DNA from: CAZTVF01 sp964616985
GTDB lineage: Bacteria; Planctomycetota; Phycisphaerae; SM23-33
DNA length: 52,666 nucleotides
Direction: 5' to 3'
Assembly: GCA_964616985.1 (NCBI GenBank)
Contig: CAZTVF010000025.1
Span: 1 to 52,666, forward strand
Below, one piece after another: positions 1 to 8,007 of the stretch. The notes beneath the pieces are model-generated. The model worked only from the letters and a program-made list of their open reading frames with translations, was not told the origin of the DNA and made no database searches. Every line of letters starts with the position of its first letter. Position 1 is the first letter of the stretch. A program made the position numbers and the translations under genes.

Positions 1-303
1 GATGATCTGCATCCGCCGCCGCAGGCTTCGCAGTTCCGACGGGGGCATCTGGAAAACGTCCTTGCCGTCGAACAGCACGCTGCCGGCCATCGCCGGTACG
101 AGGCGCAGGATGGTCCTGCCGACGGTGGTCTTTCCCGAGCCGCTCTCGCCGACGAGGCCCACGGTCTTGCCGCGTCTCACGGCCAGGTCCACGCCATCGA
201 CCGCGCGGACATATTTCTTCTGCCCCAGCAGCCCTCCCCGCACGGGGAAGTAGGTCTTGAGGCCTTTGACGATGAGCAATGGGATGTCCGGTGTCTGCGT
301 CAT
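1..303 (-). CDS. oppF: Oligopeptide ABC transporter ATPase OppF/DppF, partial (N-terminal 101 codons)
   Basis: The reverse strand encodes the first 101 codons of an ATPase that runs off the left edge of the window. It opens MTQTPDIPLLIVKGLKTYFP and has a Walker A motif GESGSGKTT near residue 53, followed by the usual helical start (LRRRMQII). The order after oppD and the pattern GLKTYFPVRGG are typical of OppF/DppF, the second ATPase of peptide importers, which powers uptake together with OppD at the cytoplasmic face of OppB-OppC. It is separated from oppD by about 700 bp that hold a GxxExxY gene and repeats, whereas these two genes normally abut. It may therefore depend on read-through across that insertion. 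The signature motif and Walker B lie outside the window. Confidence 0.93.
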   Translation of the reverse strand, partial: MTQTPDIPLLIVKGLKTYFPVRGGLLGQKKYVRAVDGVDLAVRRGKTVGLVGESGSGKTTVGRTILRLVPAMAGSVLFDGKDVFQMPPSELRSLRRRMQII

Positions 304-313
304 GTCGGTTGTT

Positions 314-493
314 TCTCGAAAAGAAAGAGAGCGGGATTAGAGGGATTCATTGGATTCACTGGATTTCTATTTAGAGGGGCGCAGCTCGAGAGACCTGTCG
401 GCATCTCGAAAAGAAAGAGAGCGGGATTGAAGGGGTTAATTGGATTCACTGGATTTCTGTTCAAACCGGCGTAGTTCGAGAGACTTGGCGCCG
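314..493. repeat. 90-bp tandem direct duplication over the 3' end of the GxxExxY gene
   Basis: Positions 314-403 and 404-493 are two diverged copies of one 90-bp unit. Both begin TCTCGAAAAGAAAGAGAGCG and both contain TTGGATTCACTGGATTTCT and TCGAGAGAC at the same offsets. The right copy holds the last codons and stop of the GxxExxY gene (stop at 436-438). In the left copy the matching triplet (346-348) no longer reads as a stop. The left copy is best read as the decayed tail of a second gene copy or an end duplication. Confidence 0.8.
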
Positions 494-990
494 AAGTTCA
501 TCAACAACGCCTTGGGAAGCCCCGAAGCCTTCAGATAGCTCAGCGTCTGCTGCCGATGCTCGGGACAAAGCTGGCTTACCGCTTTGAGTTCAACGATCAC
601 GCTCCTCATCACGACAATGTCGGGCTTGAACGTTCCACATAGGGTTTCCTCATAGTGGACCTCAAACTGCGGCTGGCTCTCAAACGCCACGCCGCGAAGC
701 GTGAGCTCCCTGCACATGGCGTTGTGATACACCGCTTCCGTAAATCCCATTCCCAGTTTCGTATGAACCTTCTGCGCCGCACCAATGATCACGTAAGTCA
801 GCGGATCCTGCATGGCCCGCTGGGGCGCCTGTATTTCCGGATCTCTCGCAAGATCCACGTACTCTTCTCTCTCGGCCATCTTCGCCCCTTTCCTCGCCCA
901 CCGCGATCTCTCATGCCTGACTCAATCTCTCTTCTTCATCCTCCTAATCCTTCAAATCCTCCAATCCCGCTCTCTTTCTGTTTCCTCTTC
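404..990. mobile_element. Candidate inverted-repeat element carrying a GxxExxY gene
   Basis: A 17-bp sequence, AGAAAGAGAGCGGGATT, lies at 412-428, and its exact reverse complement lies at 963-979. Reading inward from both sides, each core is followed by further GGATT words spaced about 9-11 bp apart. The pair encloses the GxxExxY gene and little else, and sits between oppD and oppF, genes that are normally adjacent. A third core copy (322-338) lies just outside, in the duplicated left end. No transposase, clear target-site duplication or recombination site was seen, so calling it mobile is an inference from the inverted ends, the operon interruption and the ORF-less relatives near 27.6 and 33.2 kb. 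Confidence 0.5.
436..879 (-). CDS. GxxExxY family protein (PD-(D/E)XK nuclease-like fold)
   Basis: This 147-residue protein has the family signature around residues 43-51 (GMGFTEAVY) and the later pattern FKPDIVVMRSVIVELKAV. The spaced D and E-x-K of that pattern resemble the PD-(D/E)XK nuclease core. The family is widespread and often multicopy, but its biological role is not settled, so nuclease activity is only inferred. The start at 879 gives a protein of normal family length with a slightly long N-terminus; an internal Met (MQDPLTYVIIGAAQKVH) is an alternative start. The gene lies inside the oppD-oppF gap, on the operon strand, between inverted repeats, and its last codons belong to a 90-bp duplicated unit. 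Its context therefore suggests an inserted gene rather than a transporter subunit. Confidence 0.85.
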   Translation of the reverse strand: MAEREEYVDLARDPEIQAPQRAMQDPLTYVIIGAAQKVHTKLGMGFTEAVYHNAMCRELTLRGVAFESQPQFEVHYEETLCGTFKPDIVVMRSVIVELKAVSQLCPEHRQQTLSYLKASGLPKALLMNFGAKSLELRRFEQKSSESN

Positions 991-1006
991 TTCTTCTTCG
1001 CCCACC

Positions 1007-2101
1007 TCAGACCGCGTCCCCCTCGCTTGGATCGGTCACCGGGGCGGATTCGTAGCCGGCGGCGTCCCAGCAGGCGACCCAGTGCCCTTTGCGGACCTCG
1101 CGGAGCGCGGGCTCCTGCGTGCGGCAGGGCGAGTTGGGCCGACACGAGGTGCAGCGGGGGTGGAACTTGCAGCCGATGGGGAAGTGCAGCGGGTTGGGCA
1201 CGCTGCCGCCGAGAGTCTGCAGGCGGTTCTGCTTCTGGCCCAGGCGCGGGACGGATCGGAACAGCCCCTGCGTGTACGGGTGCAGCGGCTGGGAGAACAG
1301 CGTCTTGACGTCGGTGAGCTCGACGATCTTGGAGGCGTACATCACGGCCACCATGTCGGCCACCTCGGCCACCACGGCCAGGTCGTGCGTGATGAGCATG
1401 ATGCTGAGGTTCTCGCGGGCCTGGATCTGCTTGAGCAGGTCGAGGATCTGCGCCTGGATCGTCACGTCCAGGGCCGTGGTGGGCTCGTCGGCGATCAGCA
1501 ACCGCGGATTGCACGACAGGGCCATCGCGATCATGACGCGCTGCCGCATGCCGCCCGAAAGCTGGTGGGGGTACTCGTCGAAACGCTGGGCGGGCTCAGG
1601 GATGCCCACCTTGCGGAGCAGGTCGACGCCCAGTTCGCGGGCCTCGCGCTGCGAGACGCGGCGGTGCAGGCAGATGGCCTCGGTGATCTGGCTGCCGCAG
1701 GTGAACACGGGGTTCAGCGAGCTCATTGGCTCCTGGAAGATCATGCTGATCCTGCCGCCGCGGACCTCTCGCATCTGCGAATCGCTGAGCTCCAGCAGGT
1801 CGCGGCCTTCAAACTCGATCGTCGAGGGCGCCTGCCGCACGTCGGGGGCAAGGGCCATCCGCTGGCCGCGGGGGCTGGCGAGGAAGGATCTCGACGTGAT
1901 CAGGGCCGGCGGCATCGACAGCAGTTGCAGGATCGAGAAGGCCGTGACGCTCTTGCCGCAGCCGCTCTCGCCGACGATGGCGTACGTCTTGCCGCGGGGC
2001 ACGCGGAAACTGACGCCGTCGACGGCCTTGACCAGGCCGTCCTCGGTATTGAACCAGGTCCTCAGGTTGCGGACCCTCAGCAGCGTGTCGCCGTTGGTCA
2101 T
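1007..2101 (-). CDS. oppD: Oligopeptide ABC transporter ATPase OppD/DppD
   Basis: This 364-residue ATPase starts MTNGDTLLRVRNLRTWF. It shows Walker A (GESGCGKS), signature LSGGMRQR, Walker B (LLIADEPTTALD), and the OppD/F C-terminal domain (HPYTQGLFRSVPRL) ending in a Cys-rich tail, CKFHPRCTSCRPNSPCR. It hydrolyses ATP to drive peptide uptake through OppB-OppC. Relative to the shortest family members it has an insertion of about 25 residues after the Walker A helix (SMPPALITSRSFLASPRG), between strand and Q-loop. Its ATG overlaps the oppC stop (ATGA at 2098-2101), which fixes the start and supports translational coupling. A longer upstream reading in this frame only runs through oppC out of frame and is not real. 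Confidence 0.95.
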   Translation of the reverse strand: MTNGDTLLRVRNLRTWFNTEDGLVKAVDGVSFRVPRGKTYAIVGESGCGKSVTAFSILQLLSMPPALITSRSFLASPRGQRMALAPDVRQAPSTIEFEGRDLLELSDSQMREVRGGRISMIFQEPMSSLNPVFTCGSQITEAICLHRRVSQREARELGVDLLRKVGIPEPAQRFDEYPHQLSGGMRQRVMIAMALSCNPRLLIADEPTTALDVTIQAQILDLLKQIQARENLSIMLITHDLAVVAEVADMVAVMYASKIVELTDVKTLFSQPLHPYTQGLFRSVPRLGQKQNRLQTLGGSVPNPLHFPIGCKFHPRCTSCRPNSPCRTQEPALREVRKGHWVACWDAAGYESAPVTDPSEGDAV

Positions 2102-3129
2102 ACGTTCTTGAGCCTCGGGTCCAGGGCGTCGCGGAGGCGGTCGCCGAAAATGTTGAGGGCCAGCACCAGGATGAACATCGCCCCGACGGCCGAGGTGAGC
2201 TCCCACCACCGCCCGGCGAACAGGTCCATGCGGGCGCCGTTGATCATGTCGCCCCAGCTGGCCGTGCCGACCGAAACGCCCAGGCCCAGGTAGCTCAGGA
2301 TGACCTCGGCGCTGACGGCGCCGACGAAGCCCAGCGAGAAGTTGATGATGCCGATGTGCACGACGTTGGGCAGCACGTGGCGCAGCAGGATCGTGAAGCC
2401 CGGGCGCCCGATGGCGCGGGCGGCGGTGACGTAGTCGAGCTCGCGGATCTTCATCGTCTCGGCCCGGATGAGGCGGCAGGTGCCGATCCACCCAGTGATG
2501 CCCAGGGCCACATACACCCCGTGGATGCCCGAGAGATCCAGCCCCAGGAACGTCACGCCCTTGAAGGCGTACTTCAACGCGATCAGCAGGATGATGCCCG
2601 GGATGCACGACAGCGTGGAGAACAGGAAGACGATGACGTGGTCGGCCCAGCGGCCATAGTAGCCCGCGATGGCGCCCAGGAGCAGGCCCAGCGGGATGGC
2701 GATGATGTTGGCCATCAGCCCGACGGTCATGGAGACGCGGACGCCGAAGAGGGTCTTCATCAGGACGCTCTTGCCGGCCCAGTCGGTGCCCAGGATGTCG
2801 GTCCAGGCGCGGTTGGGGACGTTGGGGTTCCAGTAGTCCGCCGGCGAACGTTCTGTCTTGGAGTAGTCGGCCATCTCGGTGAAGGTGGGGTACTTGCCGT
2901 GGCTGTAGGCGGCGACGGTTTCATAGACGCCCACACCGATGGCGACCAGCGTGTAGAGGAGGATGATGGCCAGGCAGGCCAGGGCGGCGCGGTCGTGGAA
3001 GATCCGCCGCCAGGCATCGGACCAGAGGCTTCGGCCTTCGTCCTGGATGGGGGCCTGCCCCGCGGGCCTGCCGGTCAGGCCGTCGCCGGTGATCGTCGCT
3101 TCATCGGAGGGTAGAGGTTCCATAATCAC
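2098..3129 (-). CDS. oppC: Oligopeptide ABC transporter permease OppC/DppC
   Basis: This 343-residue inner-membrane permease has a cytoplasmic N-terminal tail of about 45 residues, a first membrane helix (ALACLAIILLYTLVAIGVGV), and an extended extracytoplasmic loop (YSHGKYPTFTEMADYSKTER...WNPN). The conserved binding-protein-dependent permease core follows, with DILGTDWAGKSVLMKTLFGVR and the EAA loop near EAMs (ETMKIRELDYVTAARAIG). It ends LRDALDPRLKNV, as OppC proteins do. With OppB it forms the peptide channel. It overlaps oppD by 4 nt and the upstream oppB stop closely (3126-3129), so the three genes are one transcription unit. Confidence in the family is very high; substrate class (peptides) follows from the family. 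Confidence 0.95.
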   Translation of the reverse strand: MIMEPLPSDEATITGDGLTGRPAGQAPIQDEGRSLWSDAWRRIFHDRAALACLAIILLYTLVAIGVGVYETVAAYSHGKYPTFTEMADYSKTERSPADYWNPNVPNRAWTDILGTDWAGKSVLMKTLFGVRVSMTVGLMANIIAIPLGLLLGAIAGYYGRWADHVIVFLFSTLSCIPGIILLIALKYAFKGVTFLGLDLSGIHGVYVALGITGWIGTCRLIRAETMKIRELDYVTAARAIGRPGFTILLRHVLPNVVHIGIINFSLGFVGAVSAEVILSYLGLGVSVGTASWGDMINGARMDLFAGRWWELTSAVGAMFILVLALNIFGDRLRDALDPRLKNV

Positions 3130-4715
3130 TTGAGCCGGATTCGGGGGTCAAAGATCGCGTAACTGATGTCGGTCAGCAGAATGCCCACCGTGTAGATCAG
3201 CGAGGTCAGGAAGACCAGGCCGTTCAGCACGGGCTCGTTGCGGTTGGTGATACTGGTCAGCAGCAGGTCGCCCAGGCCCGGCACGCCATAGTAGCTCTCC
3301 ACCAGCAGGTTGCCCATGATCATGAACGGGATGGCCAGGATCAGGCTGGTCAGCATGGGCAGCATGCAGTTGCGGAGCACGTGCTTGAACAGGATCGCCG
3401 GCAGGGGCAGGCCCTTGGCCTTGGCCGTGCGGACGTAGTCGCGCCCGACCTCGTCCAGGATGATCGTGCGGTAGAAGCGGACCATGCCCCCCAGCCCCGC
3501 GATGACCATGATGGCAATGGGGACGTAAATGTTTGCCCGGTAGAACGTGCCGTACGCATACTTCGGGGCGATGACGAACATCGCCCACTGGCCGTAGATC
3601 ATGAACGCCAGGAACGGGATGCACATGCCCAGCACGCTGAGGAATACGCCCATCTTGTCCCAGATCGTGCCGCGGTAGTACGCCACGAAGCACGCGACGG
3701 ACAGGCCGATGATGAACTCAAACGCCAACGCGGGGATCTGGATGGCCAGGCTCGCGGGGGCGCGTTCCTTGATGATGGAGGTGAGCTTTTTCTCGTCCTT
3801 GAGGCTGGTGGCGTCGAACGTCACCGAGACCTTCATGTGACGGAAGAACTGCGAGTTGAAGAACTCCCAGGGCGTGTACTCGGTGAAGTCGGCCGTGACG
3901 CGGCCGTCGTTGCCGGGGAGGTTGTTGATGCGGTCGATGAGATCGCCCGCCGTCGCGACGTCCCGCAGGTCGACGGCGAGGTTGCTGCCATCGGCGAGAT
4001 GAAGGAGCATCTGCGGGGCGGCCGGCGCGGGGGCGGAGGTCGTGGTCGGCCTGGAGGCAGGCTCGGTGGCCGGGGCCTCGACGGGCGCCGCCTGCGTGGC
4101 CGCAGCGGTGGCGGGCTGCGAGGCGGACTCATCGGGGCGCGTCTGGGCGGCGCCGGCCTGCGCCCTCTTGGGCCGGGGCGGCGAGATCAAGGGCAGGCCC
4201 TTCGTGAGATCGGCGACGGGCGTGTCGCGGCTGGGCCAGAAGACGTAGCGACCGGTGAGAACCTGGTGGGTTCGCAGCACGGGCATCTCTTCCTCGGACG
4301 CGTCGGCGGGTTGGGTGGACGCTTCCGTCGTCGCCTCTGTGGCGGGTTGACTGGCAGGCGCCGAGGCCGGCTGCGGTCCGGCGGCGGGGCGCTCGATCGT
4401 GGTGGCAGCCTGTTCCTCGATCACCAGGGCCAGCGCCTCCCTGGCATTGCCGCCGCCGGCGTCCTTGGCGGCAAAGGCGCCGGCGCCGACGGTGTGGTCC
4501 GTCAGACGAAGGCGACGGTGCACGTTGCCCAGCAGGGGCATGTCATAGCCGTGGCGGTGGCGCCACTCGGCCTTCTTGCTCTCGGTGGCTCGCTCGCCCA
4601 GGTTGGCCGCCGCGATGTCGCCGGCGACCACGCGGAACAGCACGAACGTGATCAGCATCACGCCCACGATCGTCAGCACCATCAGACCCAGCCGCCGGAG
4701 GATATAAAGGAGCAT
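3126..4715 (-). CDS. oppB: Oligopeptide ABC transporter permease OppB/DppB with a large extracytoplasmic insertion
   Basis: At 529 residues this is about 200 longer than a usual OppB. The N-terminal helix (LLYILRRLGLMVLTIVGVML) and the following AGDIAAANLGERAT are standard. The permease core resumes near residue 283 (WEFFNSQFF...) and runs through the EAA loop (DEVGRDYVRTAKAKGLP) to the typical end IFDPRIRLK. Between them, residues ~65-282 form an insertion. It holds two Ala/Pro/Thr/Ser-rich low-complexity tracts (with SQPATEATTEASTQPADAS and SASQPATAAATQAAPVEAP) and two short folded-looking parts, one of them LADGSNLAVDLRDVATAGDL. This lies in the first periplasmic loop. The oppA stop and this ATG share one base, and the 3' end overlaps oppC by 4 nt. 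The function of the insertion is unknown. Confidence 0.93.
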   Translation of the reverse strand: MLLYILRRLGLMVLTIVGVMLITFVLFRVVAGDIAAANLGERATESKKAEWRHRHGYDMPLLGNVHRRLRLTDHTVGAGAFAAKDAGGGNAREALALVIEEQAATTIERPAAGPQPASAPASQPATEATTEASTQPADASEEEMPVLRTHQVLTGRYVFWPSRDTPVADLTKGLPLISPPRPKRAQAGAAQTRPDESASQPATAAATQAAPVEAPATEPASRPTTTSAPAPAAPQMLLHLADGSNLAVDLRDVATAGDLIDRINNLPGNDGRVTADFTEYTPWEFFNSQFFRHMKVSVTFDATSLKDEKKLTSIIKERAPASLAIQIPALAFEFIIGLSVACFVAYYRGTIWDKMGVFLSVLGMCIPFLAFMIYGQWAMFVIAPKYAYGTFYRANIYVPIAIMVIAGLGGMVRFYRTIILDEVGRDYVRTAKAKGLPLPAILFKHVLRNCMLPMLTSLILAIPFMIMGNLLVESYYGVPGLGDLLLTSITNRNEPVLNGLVFLTSLIYTVGILLTDISYAIFDPRIRLK

Positions 4716-6613
4716 CAGCGTCCTCCGGCTTTCTTGCGGGCCTCGACATCGACGCGCGTGAACTTGCCGAAGCCGTACCCGATCGGGTGAGGCTTGACGT
4801 TATGCACCCACGGCTGGACCAGCACGAACGAGATCGGCTCGGTCAGCAGCAGCACGGGGCAGTCCTCGCTGAGCATCCGGATCATCTTGACATAGAGGGC
4901 CGTTCGCTCGGGTGATGGCTGCATGACCACGACCTGCTCGTAGAGCTTGTCGAACTCGGGGTTGGAGTAGTTGCAGTTGTTCGTGCCGCGCTTGATGTTG
5001 GGTGAATAGTACAACTGCAGGAAGTTCTGCGGATCGGGGTAGTCCGCGTGCCAGCCCATGGCATAGATCTGGCACTGCTTGTTGTGCACTTTCTGCTGCA
5101 GCGTCGGCCAATCATTGAGTTCGATCTTAAGATCGACGCCGATCTGCTTGAACTGCCCCTGGACGAATTCGCCCTGCCGGCGGGCGTCCTCTTCCAGGCC
5201 GCCCAGGTCCAGCGTCAGCGCGGGGATCGCCTCGCCCTCGGCGAGGACGCCCGCGGCAACGAGTTCCTTCCTGGCGTCGATGATCTTCTTCTTCGCCAGT
5301 GCCAGGTCCAGCCTGGCGTAAGGGCCCGTGCCGGCCTCATCGTGGGCCTCGAAGCTGTGGGGCACCACGTTGGTGGCGCGGATGCCGCGGCCGTTGTAGA
5401 GGATGTCGATCTCTTTCTCGACATCGAAGGACAGGCACAGGGCCTGCCGCAGGCTCTTGGACGCGCCCAGCACGCGGTCGTCGTTGTTGAATGCGAACCA
5501 GTAGACGGCCGGCTGGGAGTACTTCTCCAGGCGGATGCCATCCTTGGCCAGACGGTCGGTGAGCTCTTTGCCGGGGGTGATGACCTGGCTGTACATCTTC
5601 ATGGGGATGCCGGTGGTGTCGGCCTGCTTGGTCATGAACAGCATCCAGCTGGGATTGCTCTCGGGGACGTACGTCTGGAACCGCACGTCGATGAAGGGCA
5701 CCTTCTTGCCGGCGTCGGCCAGCAGGCCTGCGGCCTTGTCGGCGGGCTCGCCCTCGGCGGGGTAGAACTCATCACGGAAGTCGGGATTGCGTTCCAGGAC
5801 GATGTCGCCGCCGTCCTCGTATGCGCGGAGGTAGTAGGCGCCCGTGCCGACGGCGGCGCGGAAATCCTGCACGACGGCGGAACGCTCCTTCATCGCCAGC
5901 GGCACGCGCTTGCCGCCGGGCCCGGCCTTGGTGGTGAGGTGGTAGTCGATCACCTCGCGCGGGAAGGGGGCGTAGTTGTTGATCGCCAGCACGTAGATCA
6001 GCTGCGGGAAGGGCACCTTGAGCTTGATCTGCAGCGTGAACTCGTCCAGGGCCTGCACGCCCTCGAAGGGCAGGTCATAGCGTGAGAAGTCGCCCTTGTT
6101 GTAGCTCTTGGTCTTGTCGTGGTATTCCGAAGCGCCGGCCACCGTGTCCTCGATGAAGGCGAAGGACATCTCGGTGTCGATGTGGTAATCGGCGATGCGC
6201 TTGAAGGCCAGGACGAAGTCGTCGGCCTTGACGGTGCGGGTCCTGGGCTGGCCATTGGCGTCGATGCCGAAGCAGGCGTTGCGGCAGTACTTGACGCCCT
6301 TGCGGAGGCGGATGGTGTAGGTGAGCTTGTCCTCGGAGACCTGGGGCATGCCGTCGGCGAGCTGGGGGACGACCTCGACCGGCCGCTTGAGGTATTGGTA
6401 GGCGTAGAGGCCCTCGTAGAAGTTGCCCTGGAGGTTGGCCGAGGTGGTGTCGCCGCAGGTGGCGGGGTCCAGCGACTTGATCTTGGTGCCGTAGCTGTCG
6501 TACGAGACGATCTTGCCTTCGAAGGGGGCCATGTCGCGGGCGCGCAGCAGCCAGAACGGCGATGCCGCCATCAGCAGTGCTACCGTTACGACGCCGATAT
6601 AAAACAGTTTCAT
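4715..6613 (-). CDS. oppA: Oligopeptide-binding protein OppA (SBP family 5)
   Basis: This 632-residue extracytoplasmic solute-binding protein delivers peptides to OppBC. The N-terminus (MKLFYIGVVTVALLMAASPF) is a signal or anchor helix without a lipobox Cys. The mature part has family-5 landmarks: DPATCGDTTSANLQGNFYEGL, YTIRLRKGVKY, FNNDDRVLGASKSLRQALCL and the late YAMGWHADYPDPQNFLQLYY. I chose the ATG at 6613 because an AAAGG site lies about 8 bases upstream and the hydrophobic signal follows at once; the longer upstream reading is Arg/Pro-rich and has no such site. It is the second gene of the operon, and its stop shares one base with the oppB start. Expression well above the permeases would be expected but is not visible here. 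Confidence 0.94.
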   Translation of the reverse strand: MKLFYIGVVTVALLMAASPFWLLRARDMAPFEGKIVSYDSYGTKIKSLDPATCGDTTSANLQGNFYEGLYAYQYLKRPVEVVPQLADGMPQVSEDKLTYTIRLRKGVKYCRNACFGIDANGQPRTRTVKADDFVLAFKRIADYHIDTEMSFAFIEDTVAGASEYHDKTKSYNKGDFSRYDLPFEGVQALDEFTLQIKLKVPFPQLIYVLAINNYAPFPREVIDYHLTTKAGPGGKRVPLAMKERSAVVQDFRAAVGTGAYYLRAYEDGGDIVLERNPDFRDEFYPAEGEPADKAAGLLADAGKKVPFIDVRFQTYVPESNPSWMLFMTKQADTTGIPMKMYSQVITPGKELTDRLAKDGIRLEKYSQPAVYWFAFNNDDRVLGASKSLRQALCLSFDVEKEIDILYNGRGIRATNVVPHSFEAHDEAGTGPYARLDLALAKKKIIDARKELVAAGVLAEGEAIPALTLDLGGLEEDARRQGEFVQGQFKQIGVDLKIELNDWPTLQQKVHNKQCQIYAMGWHADYPDPQNFLQLYYSPNIKRGTNNCNYSNPEFDKLYEQVVVMQPSPERTALYVKMIRMLSEDCPVLLLTEPISFVLVQPWVHNVKPHPIGYGFGKFTRVDVEARKKAGGR

Positions 6614-6665
6614 ATCGAACCTTTGATCTGTGCAACTGCTTGGCGACAGGGACTTGCATATGACT

Positions 6666-6691
6666 GGTGGCGGCCTTCGCGGGCCGCCACC
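6666..6691. repeat. GC-rich palindrome, GGTGGCGGCC family, between the secreted-protein gene and oppA
   Basis: GGTGGCGGCC (6666-6675) and GGCCGCCACC (6682-6691) form a perfect 10-bp stem with a 6-base loop. Related copies lie at 13895-13921 and 21221-21286, so it is a dispersed repeat rather than a site specific to this operon. In the RNA it could attenuate transcription or protect the 3' end before oppA. A second, smaller hairpin on the same RNA (ACGGAT/ATCCGT, 6744-6759) follows the upstream gene; it lacks a proper U-tract. Confidence 0.7.
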
Positions 6692-6772
6692 TATCTGTCG
6701 GATCATCAAGGCGGCGGCTTGGGAAAGACGCCACCCCGCTCAAACGGATGTTAATCCGTCAGCGACGAAAAA

Positions 6773-7936
6773 TCACTTCGCGGGCTCTTCCTTCGCCGGT
6801 TCGACGGCGGCGGCGGGCTCGGCCGCCGGGGCCGGGGCCGACGTGGGCTTTTCAATCTTAGGCTGCACGACGCCCTTGGGCTTGAGTTCGTCCACCCAGG
6901 CCTGCACGCCGTAGTTGCCCTCGTTCACCCACCAGATCACCATGTCCGGCGACGACTTGGGGTCGTTCAGAGGCCGCTCGATGAACGTCCGCGTCGACTG
7001 CGTCACCTTGTTCAGTGCCGCCTCGATGTCCTTCAGCAGGCTGCTCATGCTGTCGGCGGGGGTGGAGGCCTTGCGGGCGTCGACGTAGGCGTTGCCGGCA
7101 GCCCAGGCCATGTCCACCAGCATCTGCAGCAGTTCGGCGCGGGCCTTGTCCTGCCCGATCCAGGCGGAGTGTACGGGCAGCGAGGAGACGGCCACGCGGG
7201 CGGCGTCGGCCATCTCCATCTCGCCGTTGCGGACGCGGAGGCACCACGCGCGCCAGTTCTTCTGCAGGACCGAGAAGGACTGCTTCTGGGCATTGGCCCA
7301 CACGTCTTCCATGACCGCACCGGGGCGCGTCTCTTCGAGCGTCAGCATGCGGAACATCTGCTTCATGACCTGGTAGGAGGGTTTGTCCTGGGAGACTTCA
7401 AACTTCACGGCCTTGTCGACCGATGCCAGCGTCTTGTCGGCCGAGTTCTTGCCATAGGCGAAGATGCGGGTGCGGGCCTCGGCATAGCCCTTCCAGGCGA
7501 TGTAGCGGGCGCCGGGGTTGCCGGGCAGGACGATCAATGCGTCCAGCGCGGCCTGGCTGGTGACCTGGGGCATCTGCGAGACGACCAGGGCGATGTTCAC
7601 TTCCTTGGCGCGGATCATCGGGTCCTTGTTCATCTTGCCGATGAGGGCCAGCAACTTGGCCGAGGCCTTTTCGGCGAAGACGTAGCCGGCTTCCTTCTGA
7701 TCGAAGGCGGCATAGTCGGCGGCCAGGCCCTTGGAGGCCTTGGTGAGGGTGGCATCGTCCTTGGCGTCACGGATTCCGTTGACCCAGAAGTCGATGCGTT
7801 CCTGCATGTTGGCCACGTTGGGGTTGCCCTTGACGATCTCGGCCAGGGGCGGGGGGCCATCAGCGGCAGCGGGGGACACGAGCATCAGCAGGGCCAAACA
7901 GGCGGACATCAGCACGAGGACACTTGTCTTACGCAT
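6773..7936 (-). CDS. Secreted protein of unknown function with Ala/Pro/Glu-rich tail
   Basis: I do not recognise this 387-residue protein. It starts with a clear signal peptide (MRKTSVLVLMSACLALLMLV...AAADG, cleavage expected near residue 25). A mostly alpha-helical body of about 330 residues follows, with many alanines and repeated short helices, and a C-terminal low-complexity tail (PTSAPAPAAEPAAAVEPAK). There are no obvious catalytic motifs. The ATG at 7936 has AAGGA ten bases upstream and a promoter-like TTGACA...TACCAT further up. It is the first gene on the strand leading into oppA with about 160 bp between them, so it may be co-transcribed with the peptide transporter. A role as a periplasmic or cell-envelope accessory is only a guess. 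Confidence 0.8.
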   Translation of the reverse strand: MRKTSVLVLMSACLALLMLVSPAAADGPPPLAEIVKGNPNVANMQERIDFWVNGIRDAKDDATLTKASKGLAADYAAFDQKEAGYVFAEKASAKLLALIGKMNKDPMIRAKEVNIALVVSQMPQVTSQAALDALIVLPGNPGARYIAWKGYAEARTRIFAYGKNSADKTLASVDKAVKFEVSQDKPSYQVMKQMFRMLTLEETRPGAVMEDVWANAQKQSFSVLQKNWRAWCLRVRNGEMEMADAARVAVSSLPVHSAWIGQDKARAELLQMLVDMAWAAGNAYVDARKASTPADSMSSLLKDIEAALNKVTQSTRTFIERPLNDPKSSPDMVIWWVNEGNYGVQAWVDELKPKGVVQPKIEKPTSAPAPAAEPAAAVEPAKEEPAK

Positions 7937-7977
7937 GTAACGTGTTCCTTAGTTTACGCCCGGCGGGCAGTAGTTTG

Positions 7978-8007
7978 ATGGTAGGTCAGGCTGGGGCGTC
8001 ATGTCAA
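7978..8007 (-). promoter_or_regulatory. Sigma70-like promoter for the secreted-protein/opp operon
   Basis: On the minus strand TTGACA (8007-8002), an 18-base spacer and TACCAT (7983-7978) match the -35 and -10 consensus at 6/6 and 4/6 positions. This gives a 5' leader of roughly 35 bases before the ATG at 7936. Confidence 0.55.

Noticed and set aside
812..2293. Plus-strand open frame of about 490 codons opposite oppD
   Set aside because: It is a composition shadow of the oppD coding strand; it begins inside the GxxExxY region and has no recognisable domain or ribosome-binding site.
2102..2608. N-terminal extension of oppD through oppC in the same frame
   Set aside because: The sequence there is an out-of-frame reading of OppC, Arg/His/Pro-rich. 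The real start overlaps the oppC stop as ATGA.
6744..6759. Small ACGGAT/ATCCGT hairpin as a terminator for the secreted-protein gene
   Set aside because: The stem is only six base pairs and is followed by TTTGAG rather than a U-tract, so it is mentioned only as a possible weak hairpin.
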